Positions 1 to 10,697 of a stretch of DNA of 64,000 bases are shown piece by piece (position 1 is the stretch's first letter; every line of letters begins with the position of its first letter). The notes under the pieces are model-generated. The model was not told the DNA's origin. It searched no databases and saw nothing but the letters and a program-made list of their open reading frames with translations. The stretch spans positions 59,218-123,217 of the forward strand of contig WQVF01000002.1 of the NCBI GenBank assembly GCA_009781725.1. Reading direction: 5' to 3'. A program made the position numbers and the translations under genes. Source of the DNA: Defluviitaleaceae bacterium (GTDB taxonomy: Bacteria > Bacillota > Clostridia > Lachnospirales > WQUN01).

Positions 1-1095
1 ATTGTTATACGGCACACAATGGTATTTCTGATAAACACATCAATGAAGATATTACAGTTGTTAAGTTTCAAGTTCTGGAGCACGACCTTCTAGTGGGTGG
101 ATTTCCCTGCCAAGACTATTCTATTGCAAGAACAGGAGCCCAGGGCACCGAAGGGCAAAAAGGAGCCCTTTGGTGGTCTATTGTTGATATTGTATCGGCT
201 CGCCAACCATCTTATATATTTTTGGAGAATGTTGACCGCCTGTTAAAGTCCCCATCAAGACAAAGAGGCCGTGACTTTGGCGTTATGCTGCGCTGTCTGT
301 ATGAATTGGGATATGGTGCCGAGTGGAGAGTTATTAATGCTGCTGACTATGGACATGCTCAACGGAGACGGCGAGTATACATAGTTGCATTTCACAACTC
401 TACCCAGCTGTTTAGAGATTTAGCTTGTATAAATAGCACCAGCGGCGAAGTTACACTACGCAACAAATTATATAAGAATGGTTTTTTTTAATTGTTTTCC
501 TGTAGACAAAACTATAAAGGCAAACAAGATATTTGCCCAGTAAATCAGCTTTTTTATCCCGAGTTGTCAGATATCTCAGAGACGTTTGTTGCATCCTTTT
601 ACAATGCAGGCGTTATGATTAGAGGACAGGTAATCACAGCGGAGGTTTTGCCTACGAAAATAGCACCGTATTAATGAAGGACATTCGCCATAATGGACCG
701 GTTGACGAAAAATATTTTCTTAACGGGTCATTGGAAAAGTGGGAATACCTGAAAGGTGTCAAGCGAATCCCTAGCGTGTGACCTAATGGAGAGCAGTATT
801 TTTTGTGAATGTGCACTTGCTTTCCCTGATTGTATTACTAGACCGGCGAGAACAATGATAACTAGTGAAGCTAGTATTAATAGGAGTACGCATGTTATAG
901 AAGATGCACATACGGGCGGCTCCGGTTATTAACTCCAATTGAATGCGAAAGACTAAATGGTTTTGATGATAATTGGACTAATAAAGGCATGCCAAAAAAA
1001 ATCAGAGATTTACTATGGGTAATGCACTTGTTGTTCCGATTGCAACTGCAATTGTGTGTAAATTTTCAGAAATAATTTATAGTAACGGTAGTTGA
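1..1095 (+). pseudogene. Frameshifted DNA (cytosine-5) methyltransferase remnant
   Basis: Remnant of a C5-cytosine DNA methyltransferase of a restriction-modification type; its 5' end lies outside the window. One frame is open from base 3 to 491 and carries motif IV (GGFPCQDYS), motif VI (ENVDR) and motif VIII (QRRRRVYIV). After a run of T at 482-489 the reading jumps frame (PVDKTIKANK), then returns (LSDISETF...GVMIRGQV to 674). It jumps again at about 660-780 (VDEKYFLNGSLEKW..YLKG), again at 812-930 (FPDCITRPARTM), and again to the C-terminal LLTPIECERLNGF and MGNALVVPIATAIV, stopping at 1095. At least five frame changes are needed to rebuild one protein, so it cannot be functional. No cognate endonuclease is visible in the window. 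Confidence 0.9.
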
Positions 1096-1142
1096 GAATG
1101 AGTAAACCCATTCTCAACCCTTGATTCGCGTTGTTACTATAA

Positions 1143-1448
1143 CTAGTCCGTAACCATCCGAAACACAATCTCATCTCCCCGCACCCATCCGAATCGCGCT
1201 CTTGCCAGGGCCTCGATATAGGCATCTGAGTCGAAGTTAGTCATTTGATATGTTAGGTCCTCATAAATGGCGACTTGGCGAGCCAGGTCTTGTTGGGTGC
1301 GTTCATTGCGAGCGCGTAGGTCATTGTATGCGGCTGTTTGTCTGGAGATATATACAAGGGCTGCCGTCAGCACAAAAACGCAGAATAATATGCATATGAT
1401 ATTTCTTAGCTTGTTATTTTGTAGCTTTTCTTGAGAATTTTTAGCCAT
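1143..1448 (-). CDS. FtsB/DivIC-family septum formation initiator-like protein
   Basis: A 101-residue single-pass membrane protein: a short basic N-terminus, one hydrophobic segment at about residues 18-38 (ICILFCVFVLTAALVYI), a polar heptad-like stretch at about 45-70 that can form a coiled coil, and a C-terminal DAYIEALARARFGWVRGDEIVF block. That order and the final motif are typical of the FtsB/DivIC family, bitopic proteins that bridge the divisome with FtsL. The start at 1448 is chosen over 1466 because an AGGGG element lies about 9 bases upstream. It follows uxuA by only a few bases and is probably co-transcribed with it, although the functions are unrelated. The family call is good; a specific role in division is inferred. 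Confidence 0.75.
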   Translation of the reverse strand: MAKNSQEKLQNNKLRNIICILFCVFVLTAALVYISRQTAAYNDLRARNERTQQDLARQVAIYEDLTYQMTNFDSDAYIEALARARFGWVRGDEIVFRMVTD

Positions 1449-1452
1449 GAAA

Positions 1453-2529
1453 TCAACCCCTATCAATAGCTTCCCATAATCCTTGCAAGTACGTGGCCCC
1501 TAGTGCTCGGTCGTATAGGCCATAGCCTGGGCGGCCTTTTCTTTTTGTCTCTTCCCAAATCATACGGCCATGGTCAGGACGAATCCAGCCTTTGTAGTCA
1601 ATATCGTGGAGGGCCCTCATTATGTCGTACATATCCAGGGAGCCATGACTGCTTAAATGAGCGGACTCATAGAAGTCAGTCTCGTTTTCAAATCTTAAGT
1701 TCCTGACATGGGCAAAGTGGATACGGCCTTCCATGCCAAATTCCCGTATCATCGCTGGCAGGTCATTGCCTTTTTTTGCTCCTAGGGAGCCAGTGCAAAA
1801 GGTCAGCCCATTGTTGGGGCTTGGATTAAGATTAAGATAGCGGCGGATATTGTCACGGCTGATTATTAGCTTTGGCAGTCCGAAGATAGGCTGCGGCGGG
1901 TCATCTGGATGGACTCCCATTTTTATATTTAGTCTCTCCGCGTGGGGGATTATCGCATCTAGGAAATATTTCATGTTGGCGTAGAAAGTGTCTGTTTCCA
2001 TGCCATTATAGGCTTCCAATGTAGCGCGGATGGTCTTCATGCGCTCCGGCTCCCAACCAGGCATTTCGTAGGTGTCGGCTTCTTTAGCGTAGCGGTTAGC
2101 TAGCTCTTCCACGGATACCCCTTGTATAAATTCGGCTTCGTATTTCATGGTATTAGAGCCGTCAGGTAAATTGTAGTAAAGGTGGCTGCGGGCCCAATCT
2201 AGTACGGGCATCATGTTATAACAGATGCACTTGATATCGATTTTAGCAAGTCGTTCCATAGTGGTGATATAGTTAGTGATTTTCTCGTCCCGAGAGGGCA
2301 GACCAAGCTTTATATCCTCGTGGATATTTACGCTTTCGATTACTTCTACCTCCAGGCCATGGGATGCTACCTGTTCTTTCATAGCAATTAGCATGTCCAT
2401 GGGCCAGACGTCCCCAGCGGGAATTGTAAGCAGGCTGGTTACCACGCCGGTCATACCGGGGATTTGTCTTATATGCTCTAGGCTGATGGGGTCTTGGTCC
2501 GCTCCGAACCAACGAAAGGTCATTTTCAT
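1453..2529 (-). CDS. uxuA: Mannonate dehydratase
   Basis: Converts D-mannonate to 2-keto-3-deoxygluconate in hexuronate (glucuronate/fructuronate) catabolism. The 358-residue product matches the UxuA family over its length: MTFRWFGADQDPISLEHIRQIPG at the start, a CICYNMMPVLDW segment near residue 100, GVHPDDPP near 200, FCTGSLGAKKGND near 245 and the C-terminal PDHGR region. The His/Cys/Asp residues typical of the metal site are present. A GGAGT ribosome binding site precedes the ATG at 2529. No uxuB or uxaC lies nearby, so here it is an isolated pathway gene downstream of a LemA-like gene. The gene is intact, with no odd features. Confidence 0.93.
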   Translation of the reverse strand: MKMTFRWFGADQDPISLEHIRQIPGMTGVVTSLLTIPAGDVWPMDMLIAMKEQVASHGLEVEVIESVNIHEDIKLGLPSRDEKITNYITTMERLAKIDIKCICYNMMPVLDWARSHLYYNLPDGSNTMKYEAEFIQGVSVEELANRYAKEADTYEMPGWEPERMKTIRATLEAYNGMETDTFYANMKYFLDAIIPHAERLNIKMGVHPDDPPQPIFGLPKLIISRDNIRRYLNLNPSPNNGLTFCTGSLGAKKGNDLPAMIREFGMEGRIHFAHVRNLRFENETDFYESAHLSSHGSLDMYDIMRALHDIDYKGWIRPDHGRMIWEETKRKGRPGYGLYDRALGATYLQGLWEAIDRG

Positions 2530-2535
2530 TTGGAC

Positions 2536-2952
2536 TTACTCCTCTTCTGTGGTTTCGTCTTCTATAACTGCTAAGCCAAGGATTTTGGCCATTAAGATTG
2601 TATGAGGTTTTGCTGCTATGAATGTGTTGTAGTCGCCGATGGCTTTTGACAGGGATTCCCTTGTTTCATCAATTGCAGCGGAGTTTTCCTCTAGGCTTTT
2701 GTGCTCAACGTCAATTTCAGCAATGGCAGCTAGTAAGCTACTTAGTTCAATGGTTATAGATTGGTCATATAGGTCACTTAACTCTACAGGATTTATGGCA
2801 TATAGCAGTTCTATCCGCTGCCGCAGCAAATTCTCCAACTCTGTAAAATAAGTGTCCACAGGAGCGCGCCTTTTCATTACTCGATAGTGTAGCACTATTA
2901 TGGCAACGCTTAGCACCACGATAAATAATGACACAAATCCAAAGATAGACAT
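2536..2952 (-). CDS. LemA-like small membrane-anchored protein
   Basis: A 138-residue protein with an N-terminal membrane segment (residues 4-24) followed by a soluble, mostly helical region. The spacing of APVDTYFTELENLLRQRIELL and, near the C-terminus, YNTFIAAKPHTILMAKILG resembles LemA proteins, which have an N-terminal membrane anchor, an antiparallel helical bundle and a final YN..i...P..i.a...gf block. It is shorter than typical LemA (about 180-190 residues), so it may be a divergent member. Its ATG directly abuts the stop of the upstream homocysteine methyltransferase gene, and the AGGTGAGGGG ribosome binding site lies inside that gene, which suggests translational coupling. The function of LemA proteins is not known in molecular terms. 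Confidence 0.55.
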   Translation of the reverse strand: MSIFGFVSLFIVVLSVAIIVLHYRVMKRRAPVDTYFTELENLLRQRIELLYAINPVELSDLYDQSITIELSSLLAAIAEIDVEHKSLEENSAAIDETRESLSKAIGDYNTFIAAKPHTILMAKILGLAVIEDETTEEE

Positions 2953-3759
2953 TTATCCCCTCACCTGCTTTACAAGTGCTTTTATGTGGGCAGGGCTTGT
3001 CCCGCAGCATCCACCCATGTAACTTACATCAAGACTTGCCATTGTATTGGCAAAATCCTCTGGGGAGAGATTATAGAATGGCGGAGTGCCTGGCTCACCA
3101 ACTTGGGGCAAGCCTGCATTAGGCTGTAAAATAATCGGCAGTTTTGTTTTTAGTGGAAAAAACGACTCATAGGTTTCCGGACCAAAACCGCAATTTAGTC
3201 CTAAGGCATCTACTCCTAGGCCCTCCAATAAATCTATCATATCCTGGATAGTGGCACCCATCATAGTTCTTCTGTTTTTCTCGAAAGACATGGTTGCGTA
3301 GACCGACAATCCGGTCTTCTTGGCAGTGATGACTGCCAGCTTAAGCTCTGTCAAATCCATCATGGTTTCAATAAGAATAAGGTCACAGGAGTCGCCATGT
3401 GATATTGCTTCTTCAAAAATATGGCGGCATTCTTCCTTTGTGGTATCGCCGTATGGCTCTAATATTAGTCCTGTTGGCCCAAGGTCTAGGGCTAATCGTC
3501 TGCCTGGGTAGCCTGCAAGGGCTTTGCGTCCATGGGAAATGGCGGCCTTTATCATATCGGCGGCGTTTTCATGTTTATGGGAATAGCACCCAAAGGTATT
3601 GGCTGTCAGTATATCTGCGCCTGCTTCCAAATACTCGCGATGGATGTCGATTATATCTTGGGGGTGAGTGAGGTTGAGAATAGCAGGGTCTCCGGTAATC
3701 CCACGCCTGTGTAGCTCTGTTCCCATGGCTCCGTCAAAAAAAATAGGATTCATAGCCAC
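2953..3759 (-). CDS. Homocysteine S-methyltransferase domain protein
   Basis: A 268-residue single-domain protein of the Hcy/betaine-homocysteine methyltransferase family, a zinc-dependent TIM barrel that moves a methyl group to homocysteine. FFDGAMGTEL at residues 7-16 is the family start motif. LNCGFGPE supplies the first zinc cysteine and GGCCGTSPAHI near residue 250 the paired cysteines. It lacks the folate, cobalamin and activation domains of MetH, so it either works with separate corrinoid proteins or uses a small methyl donor such as S-methylmethionine. First gene of a likely minus-strand operon with the LemA-like gene, uxuA and ftsB-like gene; the Cys residues are intact. The methyl donor cannot be told from sequence. 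Confidence 0.85.
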   Translation of the reverse strand: MAMNPIFFDGAMGTELHRRGITGDPAILNLTHPQDIIDIHREYLEAGADILTANTFGCYSHKHENAADMIKAAISHGRKALAGYPGRRLALDLGPTGLILEPYGDTTKEECRHIFEEAISHGDSCDLILIETMMDLTELKLAVITAKKTGLSVYATMSFEKNRRTMMGATIQDMIDLLEGLGVDALGLNCGFGPETYESFFPLKTKLPIILQPNAGLPQVGEPGTPPFYNLSPEDFANTMASLDVSYMGGCCGTSPAHIKALVKQVRG

Positions 3760-3832
3760 CTCCTATAAATATGTACATGCATAGTATACTCCAAAGCCGC
3801 GAATACTACAAAAAAGGAGGAGTATATCTCAT

Positions 3833-3985
3833 ATGAAGAACAAAAAAAAGAACCCATCCCCACTCCTTGACACTACACCTCTTGCCGACAGCTCAAAAGG
3901 CCGGGCAAAGGATACCAATGTCGCCATCCCTTCAGACTTGTCTGTAGAGCAAGCCAAGGAATGGGTGGATGAGAACAGATTGTAA
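3833..3985 (+). CDS. Small 50-aa hypothetical protein (DUF3787-like)
   Basis: A short gene with a strong AAAGGAGG site about 12 bases before its ATG and its own terminator right after the stop. The 50-residue product begins MKNKKKNPSP, is polar and probably cytosolic, and ends IPSDLSVEQAKEWVDENRL. The pattern of a variable basic N-terminus and a final SD..VE.AKEWVD.N block resembles the small DUF3787 proteins of Clostridia, whose role is unknown. It is transcribed divergently from the homocysteine methyltransferase operon. The good ribosome binding site, terminator and family resemblance argue that it is real despite its size. Confidence 0.65.
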   Translation: MKNKKKNPSPLLDTTPLADSSKGRAKDTNVAIPSDLSVEQAKEWVDENRL

Positions 3986-4039
3986 TAGAGTGATTCCCCT
4001 CGAACACAAACTTACTTGTTTTCGAGAGGAATCACTCTA
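3986..4039. terminator. Bidirectional terminator hairpin
   Basis: Arms 3987-4004 and 4021-4038 form an 18-bp stem with a single mismatch around a 16-base loop. The hairpin lies between two convergent genes, the small plus-strand gene ending at 3985 and the opuC operon ending at 4045, so it can end transcription in both directions. Confidence 0.8.
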
Positions 4040-4044
4040 TACCG

Positions 4045-4662
4045 CTACTTTATTTTCTTTTCAATAAACACCAACACCCCATTAACAATAATCCCAAGGC
4101 CGGCGGATAGTATAACGCCCCATATAATTCGGTTGTTATTACCAGTCTCCAAGCCTATGGTTATCAACAGCCCTATCCCGCCAGCTCCTATGAAAGCGGC
4201 GATTATAGCAATTGCAATAGTTGAAACCAGGGCAAGGCGGATGCCGACAAAAATCGGTTTCAGTGACAATGGCAAACGTACTCTAAAAATAAGCTGCGAT
4301 TTGGTCATACCCATGCCTGTCGCAGCTTCGACTATTCCACTGTCAACCCCGCCCAGACCAGTAATAAAATTGCGAAGGAGAATAAACTGATTATAAAGTA
4401 CCAGAACTATTATCGCTGTAGTTCTTCCCAGCCCCAGCACCGGTATCATTAGCGCAAACAAAGCTATACTTGGGATGGAATATACAATAGAAAAAATATA
4501 AGTAAGTAGGGAGCCTGCGCCCCTAAAATACATAGCCACTAATGTCAGCAGCCCTGCAAGGAGCACAGATAAAACAAGGGCAATCAAAACCAGCTGGATA
4601 TGCTCGACTAGTGCCCTAAGCAATAGATTATAGTTCCTCTGGGCGAAACGCAGTAGTTCCAA
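4045..4662 (-). CDS. OpuC/ProW-type ABC transporter permease (second permease)
   Basis: A 205-residue inner-membrane permease with about five to six hydrophobic helices and the EAA-loop region (ATGMGMTKSQLIFRVRLPLS, residues 115-134) that contacts the ATPase. The segment IAIIAAFIGAGGIGLLI is characteristic of OpuCB/OpuCD/ProW permeases for quaternary ammonium osmolytes such as glycine betaine, choline or carnitine. It is the last gene of a four-gene operon; its start directly follows the ATPase stop with no gap. Ergothioneine importers (EgtU type) and choline importers share this layout, so the substrate is inferred at family level only. Confidence 0.87.
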   Translation of the reverse strand: MELLRFAQRNYNLLLRALVEHIQLVLIALVLSVLLAGLLTLVAMYFRGAGSLLTYIFSIVYSIPSIALFALMIPVLGLGRTTAIIVLVLYNQFILLRNFITGLGGVDSGIVEAATGMGMTKSQLIFRVRLPLSLKPIFVGIRLALVSTIAIAIIAAFIGAGGIGLLITIGLETGNNNRIIWGVILSAGLGIIVNGVLVFIEKKIK

Positions 4663-5430
4663 TTAAGTCAACCCCTCCCAAAATTTCTCTTGCTCGCGAC
4701 AGGAATTTATCAAGGATTTGACAAAGTCATCTGCAGGATTTTTAGCGATATTTTCAGGAGTGTCAAACTGGCACACCCGGCCCTCGTTCATTACGACTAC
4801 TCTTGTTCCCAGCTTTAATGCCTCATTAATATCGTGAGTGACAAATAAAAATGTTTTTTTTAATCCTCCATGGATTCGTTTGAGCTCATCTTGAAGATTA
4901 AGCCTATTGATTGCATCAATGGCTCCGAATGGCTCGTCGAGTAGCATGATTTTAGGGTCAGCGGCAAGGGCGCGGGCGAGACCTATCCGCTGTTGTTGGC
5001 CTCCGGATAACTGTGCTGGATAGCGACTTGAAAACTCTTTGGGTTCAAGTCCTACCAGCTCAAGTAATTCATGTGCTCTGGCCTCAATGCGCTTTTTATC
5101 CCATTTCAAAAGCTTGGGTACGATTGCGATATTCTGGGCTACTGTCATATGGGGCAAAAGTCCAACCTGCTGTATGGCATAGCCGATACGTCGTCGTACC
5201 AGCACCTTATCTACATCTCGGATATTTTCCCCAAATAGGATAATATTGCCGGAATCTGGGTCATACAGGCGGTTGGTCATCTTGAGCAAAGTGGTCTTTC
5301 CCGACCCCGATGACCCCAGGATGGTTATAAACTCGCCTTCATTAATGGATAGGCTCACGTCATTTACGGCGTTATAGCTTGCGCCCTTGAACCCCTTTGT
5401 AACATGCTGAAATTCGATGGCGGTGTTCAT
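4663..5430 (-). CDS. OpuC-type ABC transporter ATP-binding protein
   Basis: A 255-residue ABC ATPase that powers the importer formed with the flanking permeases. It has Walker A GSSGSGKTTLL (residues 35-45), a Q-loop, the signature LSGGQQQRIGLARAL (about 140), Walker B IMLLDEPFGAID (about 160) and the H-loop in FVTHDINEAL. Sequence around AIDAINRLNLQDEL is typical of OpuCA/ProV proteins. Most OpuCA proteins are near 380-400 residues because of a C-terminal pair of CBS domains that sense ionic strength or c-di-AMP; this one ends soon after the ATPase core and lacks them. Its start overlaps the binding-protein gene by 4 bases. Confidence 0.9.
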   Translation of the reverse strand: MNTAIEFQHVTKGFKGASYNAVNDVSLSINEGEFITILGSSGSGKTTLLKMTNRLYDPDSGNIILFGENIRDVDKVLVRRRIGYAIQQVGLLPHMTVAQNIAIVPKLLKWDKKRIEARAHELLELVGLEPKEFSSRYPAQLSGGQQQRIGLARALAADPKIMLLDEPFGAIDAINRLNLQDELKRIHGGLKKTFLFVTHDINEALKLGTRVVVMNEGRVCQFDTPENIAKNPADDFVKSLINSCREQEKFWEGLT

Positions 5431-6314
5431 GGCAACGACTCAAAAAAATCCCGGGCTACATCCTGTATATCTCTGCCGTAAATAATTACCTGGGAATTAA
5501 GATGAAGCAGTGTCGGGGTATTGAGATGAGGTGCCAAGCGGTTTAACGCATCGGCAATGCCTGGGTGTTCTTCCAGGATATCGTTGCGGACAATGGGAAC
5601 CAGGTTGTACGGAGGCCAAATTACGATATCTTCTATAAGAAGCGTGTAATAATGGGTATTGTAAAGATGACCGTCGGTGGTAAAGGCAACACTTACATCC
5701 GCAGCGTTTGTGCGAAGAGCCTCATATCTGGCACCTCCTCCCATTATATCTATACTATAGAAATCGAATGGGCCGAAGGCCGAAACCATAGCAGGTAGTC
5801 CATCTTCACGGTCAAGAAACTCTGCTGTAGATACAAATCGCAGCTCATGAGCATGAGGCTGTAAGTCAGATATTGTTGAAATGCCCAGCTCCTGCGCTAG
5901 CTCAGTACGGATGACGATTCCTTGGCCGTTATGGGCTTCGGTAAAATCCAGCCACGTAATCTGGTATCTCTCGTAGTATTCTCTTTTGACGAGTTCATAA
6001 ACTTCATGGGGGTTGGTCATTAATGGCAGACCAAGAACGGTAAGTAACCCCGTTCCGGTGTATTCGGGATAAAGGTCAATTTCGCCGTTTAGAATAGCGG
6101 TATGCACCAGGCCGCTGGATAGGTTGTGACCTGTACGGTCAACGGTAAACCCTGCTGCTTCCAAAGCGAGGGAATATATTTCGGCAATAATTAAGCTCTC
6201 TGTAAAATCTTTGCTGCCTACGCGGATAACATTGTCATCGTTGCCGGTGCAGCCGGTGGTTATAAATACTAGTGCAAACATTGCAATAATAACGCCAAAC
6301 CATTTCTTTTTCAT
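5427..6314 (-). CDS. OpuC-type osmolyte-binding lipoprotein
   Basis: A 295-residue extracytoplasmic substrate-binding protein. The N-terminus has lysines, a hydrophobic stretch and the lipobox ITTGC (Cys at about residue 22), so it is anchored by lipid at the outer face of the membrane. The mature part begins with IRVGSKDFTESLIIAEI, the hallmark of OpuCC/ProX-like binding proteins, and includes NGEIDLYPEYTGTGLL near residue 80. It delivers quaternary amine osmolytes or related compounds to the permeases on either side. The gene overlaps both neighbours by 4 bases, which supports one translationally coupled operon. Confidence 0.9.
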   Translation of the reverse strand: MKKKWFGVIIAMFALVFITTGCTGNDDNVIRVGSKDFTESLIIAEIYSLALEAAGFTVDRTGHNLSSGLVHTAILNGEIDLYPEYTGTGLLTVLGLPLMTNPHEVYELVKREYYERYQITWLDFTEAHNGQGIVIRTELAQELGISTISDLQPHAHELRFVSTAEFLDREDGLPAMVSAFGPFDFYSIDIMGGGARYEALRTNAADVSVAFTTDGHLYNTHYYTLLIEDIVIWPPYNLVPIVRNDILEEHPGIADALNRLAPHLNTPTLLHLNSQVIIYGRDIQDVARDFFESLP

Positions 6315-6967
6315 GTAGAAACACCTCTCTTATATCTTTGAAGAAAACAATCTAATAAATCCAGCAGTAACACTGCCGTAAGTGATAGTACAGCGACGGA
6401 AATACCGCCTATCAATAATAGTTCTGTCCTCCTTACGCTAAGCCCTTGAAAAATAATCTGTCCCAATCCCCCTGCACCGATTAGCGCGGCAATAGTTGCA
6501 CTGGCGACTATTTCGACAGTGGCGGTTTTTACCCCAGCTAGGATTAGCGGAAATGCTAGGGGCAAGCGTACCTTTATCCATACTTGAAGCTCGGTCATGC
6601 CCATACCCTTTGCGGTTTCTAGCATAAAAAAAGGAACTTCCTCAAGGCCTGCTACGGTGTTCATTAGAATCGGAGGAATGGCCAGAAATGCAAGCGCGGT
6701 AATCGCTGGTCCCATTCCTATCCCCAGTAATCGAATGGATAAAACCAAAACCGCAAGGCTTGGAATAATCCTAAGTACTTGAAAAAAACCGACTATCCAC
6801 TTTTGCTGCTTGCGAAATAAGATACATAAAATCCCCATAGGCATCCCAATGCAAATCGCAATAGCGAGGACACGAAGGCTTAAGGAGGTATGCCTTTGCA
6901 GCATAGTGAGATATGCATCCAGGTTATTTTCAAAATATAATAAAATGTTACTCCATATTTCCCCCAT
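6311..6967 (-). CDS. OpuC/ProW-type ABC transporter permease (first permease)
   Basis: A 218-residue permease with an EAA loop (ETAKGMGMTELQVWIKVRLP, about 135-154) and the ATIAALIGAGGLGQIIF segment found in OpuCB-type proteins. It pairs with the second permease encoded downstream to form the channel. It is the first gene of the operon opuCB-opuCC-opuCA-opuCD-like, an order seen in several Bacillota. The start at 6967 is an ATG with no strong ribosome binding site beyond a weak GGAAA-type stretch. No osmostress promoter could be singled out upstream; the region instead holds a long inverted repeat. Confidence 0.87.
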   Translation of the reverse strand: MGEIWSNILLYFENNLDAYLTMLQRHTSLSLRVLAIAICIGMPMGILCILFRKQQKWIVGFFQVLRIIPSLAVLVLSIRLLGIGMGPAITALAFLAIPPILMNTVAGLEEVPFFMLETAKGMGMTELQVWIKVRLPLAFPLILAGVKTATVEIVASATIAALIGAGGLGQIIFQGLSVRRTELLLIGGISVAVLSLTAVLLLDLLDCFLQRYKRGVST

Positions 6968-7032
6968 TATTCAAAACCACATCCTTGCTTTCTTGATTAA
7001 TTTGGCCGCGGATTTCTAGTATAAAGCGGATA

Positions 7033-7140
7033 ATGTGACAACTGGTGCGAACTTAAACTACATTTTAGCGCAAAAGTTCTGCGAAGGTTCACGCAGAATT
7101 TTGCGCTCTTTTGAAGTTTAAGTTCGCACTTGGATGTCAT
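7033..7140. terminator. Long inverted repeat, probable terminator
   Basis: Two nested stems make one long hairpin. The outer arms share the 14-base match TGCGAACTTAAACT (7046-7059 and its complement at about 7114-7127), extended by diverged ATG(T)GACA / TGTCAT ends. The inner arms are AGCGCAAAAGTTCTGCG and CGCAGAATTTTGCGCT at 7067-7106. It lies just after the flavin reductase stop (minus strand) and before the opuC operon. Most simply it ends the reductase transcript, but its size is unusual for a terminator and it could be a small mobile palindrome. Confidence 0.6.
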
Positions 7141-7141
7141 A

Positions 7142-7735
7142 TTAAATCTTTTTCCCCACTCGAAAATATTTCAATGCTGAATGATAGACCAGCGGGTCTG
7201 TTTTATGGATATCCAGGGCTTTAAACCACTTCATAACTGCTTCTTGGGAGTCCGTTGGGGGGGTGAGGTTTGCGTCGATTTGCAGATTGATTACTTCGCC
7301 AAAAAATGTATGAAATTGACCGATTACATGTGTATGAGATAATTTGCATTCAAATGCATAGTGGCTTGCGCTAAGTATAGGCACATATATTTTATCGCCC
7401 CAGGTAAAATCATAGGGTACCGCATCTTTTACACAATCCTCACCGGATACAGAGCCTACATAATCGACAAGTGGTACCATTGAGCCATTGCAAAGATTGA
7501 CGGAAAACGCCCCGGTACGCTGGATGTTGGCAATGGTCCGCCGGGCGGTCATGCTGAGGATTATGTTTTCTGGTGGGCCGGGGGAGTTGCTTACGCAAGT
7601 GATGGTGCTTAAGTTTGGCGTACCATCCTTGTTGCAGGTACCGACAATCCATACCGGGCGGGGTGTGATTGTCCATACGATATGGTGGAAGATTCCGCTT
7701 AGATTTGGGACGGATTGCTTTTGGGTTTTTTTCAT
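7142..7735 (-). CDS. Flavin reductase-like (FMN-binding split barrel) protein
   Basis: A 197-residue protein of the flavin reductase-like/FMN-binding split-barrel family. TPRPVWIVGTCNKDGTPNLST (about 28-48) is the typical FMN-binding start, followed by NSPGPPENIILSM and TGAFSVNLC. Such proteins bind FMN and reduce it or act as flavoproteins in anaerobes. The start at 7735 is preferred over a GTG at 7744 because AGGAG lies 8 bases upstream of the ATG. It appears monocistronic: a terminator for the upstream operon lies before it and a long hairpin after it. The physiological substrate is unknown. Confidence 0.78.
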   Translation of the reverse strand: MKKTQKQSVPNLSGIFHHIVWTITPRPVWIVGTCNKDGTPNLSTITCVSNSPGPPENIILSMTARRTIANIQRTGAFSVNLCNGSMVPLVDYVGSVSGEDCVKDAVPYDFTWGDKIYVPILSASHYAFECKLSHTHVIGQFHTFFGEVINLQIDANLTPPTDSQEAVMKWFKALDIHKTDPLVYHSALKYFRVGKKI

Positions 7736-7758
7736 TTTGAACACTCCTTTTTGGATAT

Positions 7759-7796
7759 AAAAAGAGCCTGTGTCCTTGAGTAGGAACAGGCTCTGC
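7759..7796 (-). terminator. Rho-independent terminator of the tyrosine phenol-lyase operon
   Basis: Read on the minus strand, arms AGAGCCTGT and ACAGGCTCT (7786-7794 and 7763-7771) close a 14-base loop and are followed by TTTTTAT. It lies 80-120 bases after the regulator gene ending at 7878 and just upstream of the flavin reductase gene. Confidence 0.8.
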
Positions 7797-7877
7797 TTAT
7801 ATTTATCTTACAACTACCGCCGTCTTCAATCCATGACATGATTGGTATGACGCCGCTTTTATTTTATGCCAGCTTTG

Positions 7878-10192
<2,315 letters not shown>

Positions 10193-10247
10193 TCACCTGT
10201 GTCAGGAGAATTGATATGGCCTTAGCCTGATTAATGTACAAATGAGC

Positions 10248-10688
10248 CTAGGAGAATATTATAACCTCACCATGCTCCTCAAACTCCTGAACAGCCGTTA
10301 CAATCAACACCGGATTACTTTCTGACCAGGTGTCTTGTACCTCCAGCACTCCTGTAATCTGTACCCAGGTCTCGTCCGAAGGTATGGTGAGGTTTCCCAT
10401 ATCCAGCTCAAATCCGATAGTGCCGCCGCCGCCACAGCAATCCGAAAGAAACCTTATAACAAAATAATAAACCCCACCGGTATCGAATACATCATGCCAG
10501 CTCATGAAAAGGCCTTCCATTTGGATGGTCCTGCCTTCAAAACGGTCTAGGTTAAGTAGGATTTCCTCAACTTGTCGGGCAAAGAACTGGTCTCGAATTT
10601 CATGTATGTCTTCCGAACCAGAGCAACCGACCATAAGGGGTAGCGATATAAACAGTACGAGTAGAGCAAGTATGCGTAATTTTTTCAC
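10248..10688 (-). CDS. Lipoprotein with a DUF1980-like C-terminal region
   Basis: A 146-residue lipoprotein: signal peptide with lipobox LMVGC (Cys at about residue 22), a short helix, then a beta-rich domain. The mature part has GRTIQMEGLFM, YFVIRFLSDCCGGGG and ETWVQITGVLEV. That arrangement (a Gk.i.i.G strand, then a RF...CC motif, then W..v.G.l) resembles the C-terminal domain of DUF1980/YcgQ-like proteins, which are linked to metal handling in some bacteria. The CC pair may bind a metal; that is an inference. It is followed on the minus strand by the short gap before tyrosine phenol-lyase and lies directly downstream of an MFS transporter gene, probably in one transcript with it. Confidence 0.65.
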   Translation of the reverse strand: MKKLRILALLVLFISLPLMVGCSGSEDIHEIRDQFFARQVEEILLNLDRFEGRTIQMEGLFMSWHDVFDTGGVYYFVIRFLSDCCGGGGTIGFELDMGNLTIPSDETWVQITGVLEVQDTWSESNPVLIVTAVQEFEEHGEVIIFS

Positions 10689-10697
10689 GTGAATCTC

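Noticed and set aside
7733..7839. Small minus-strand frame beginning MSWIEDGG, a possible signal peptide for the nearby XRE/TPR regulator
   Set aside because: No ribosome binding site, and it runs straight through the terminator hairpin.
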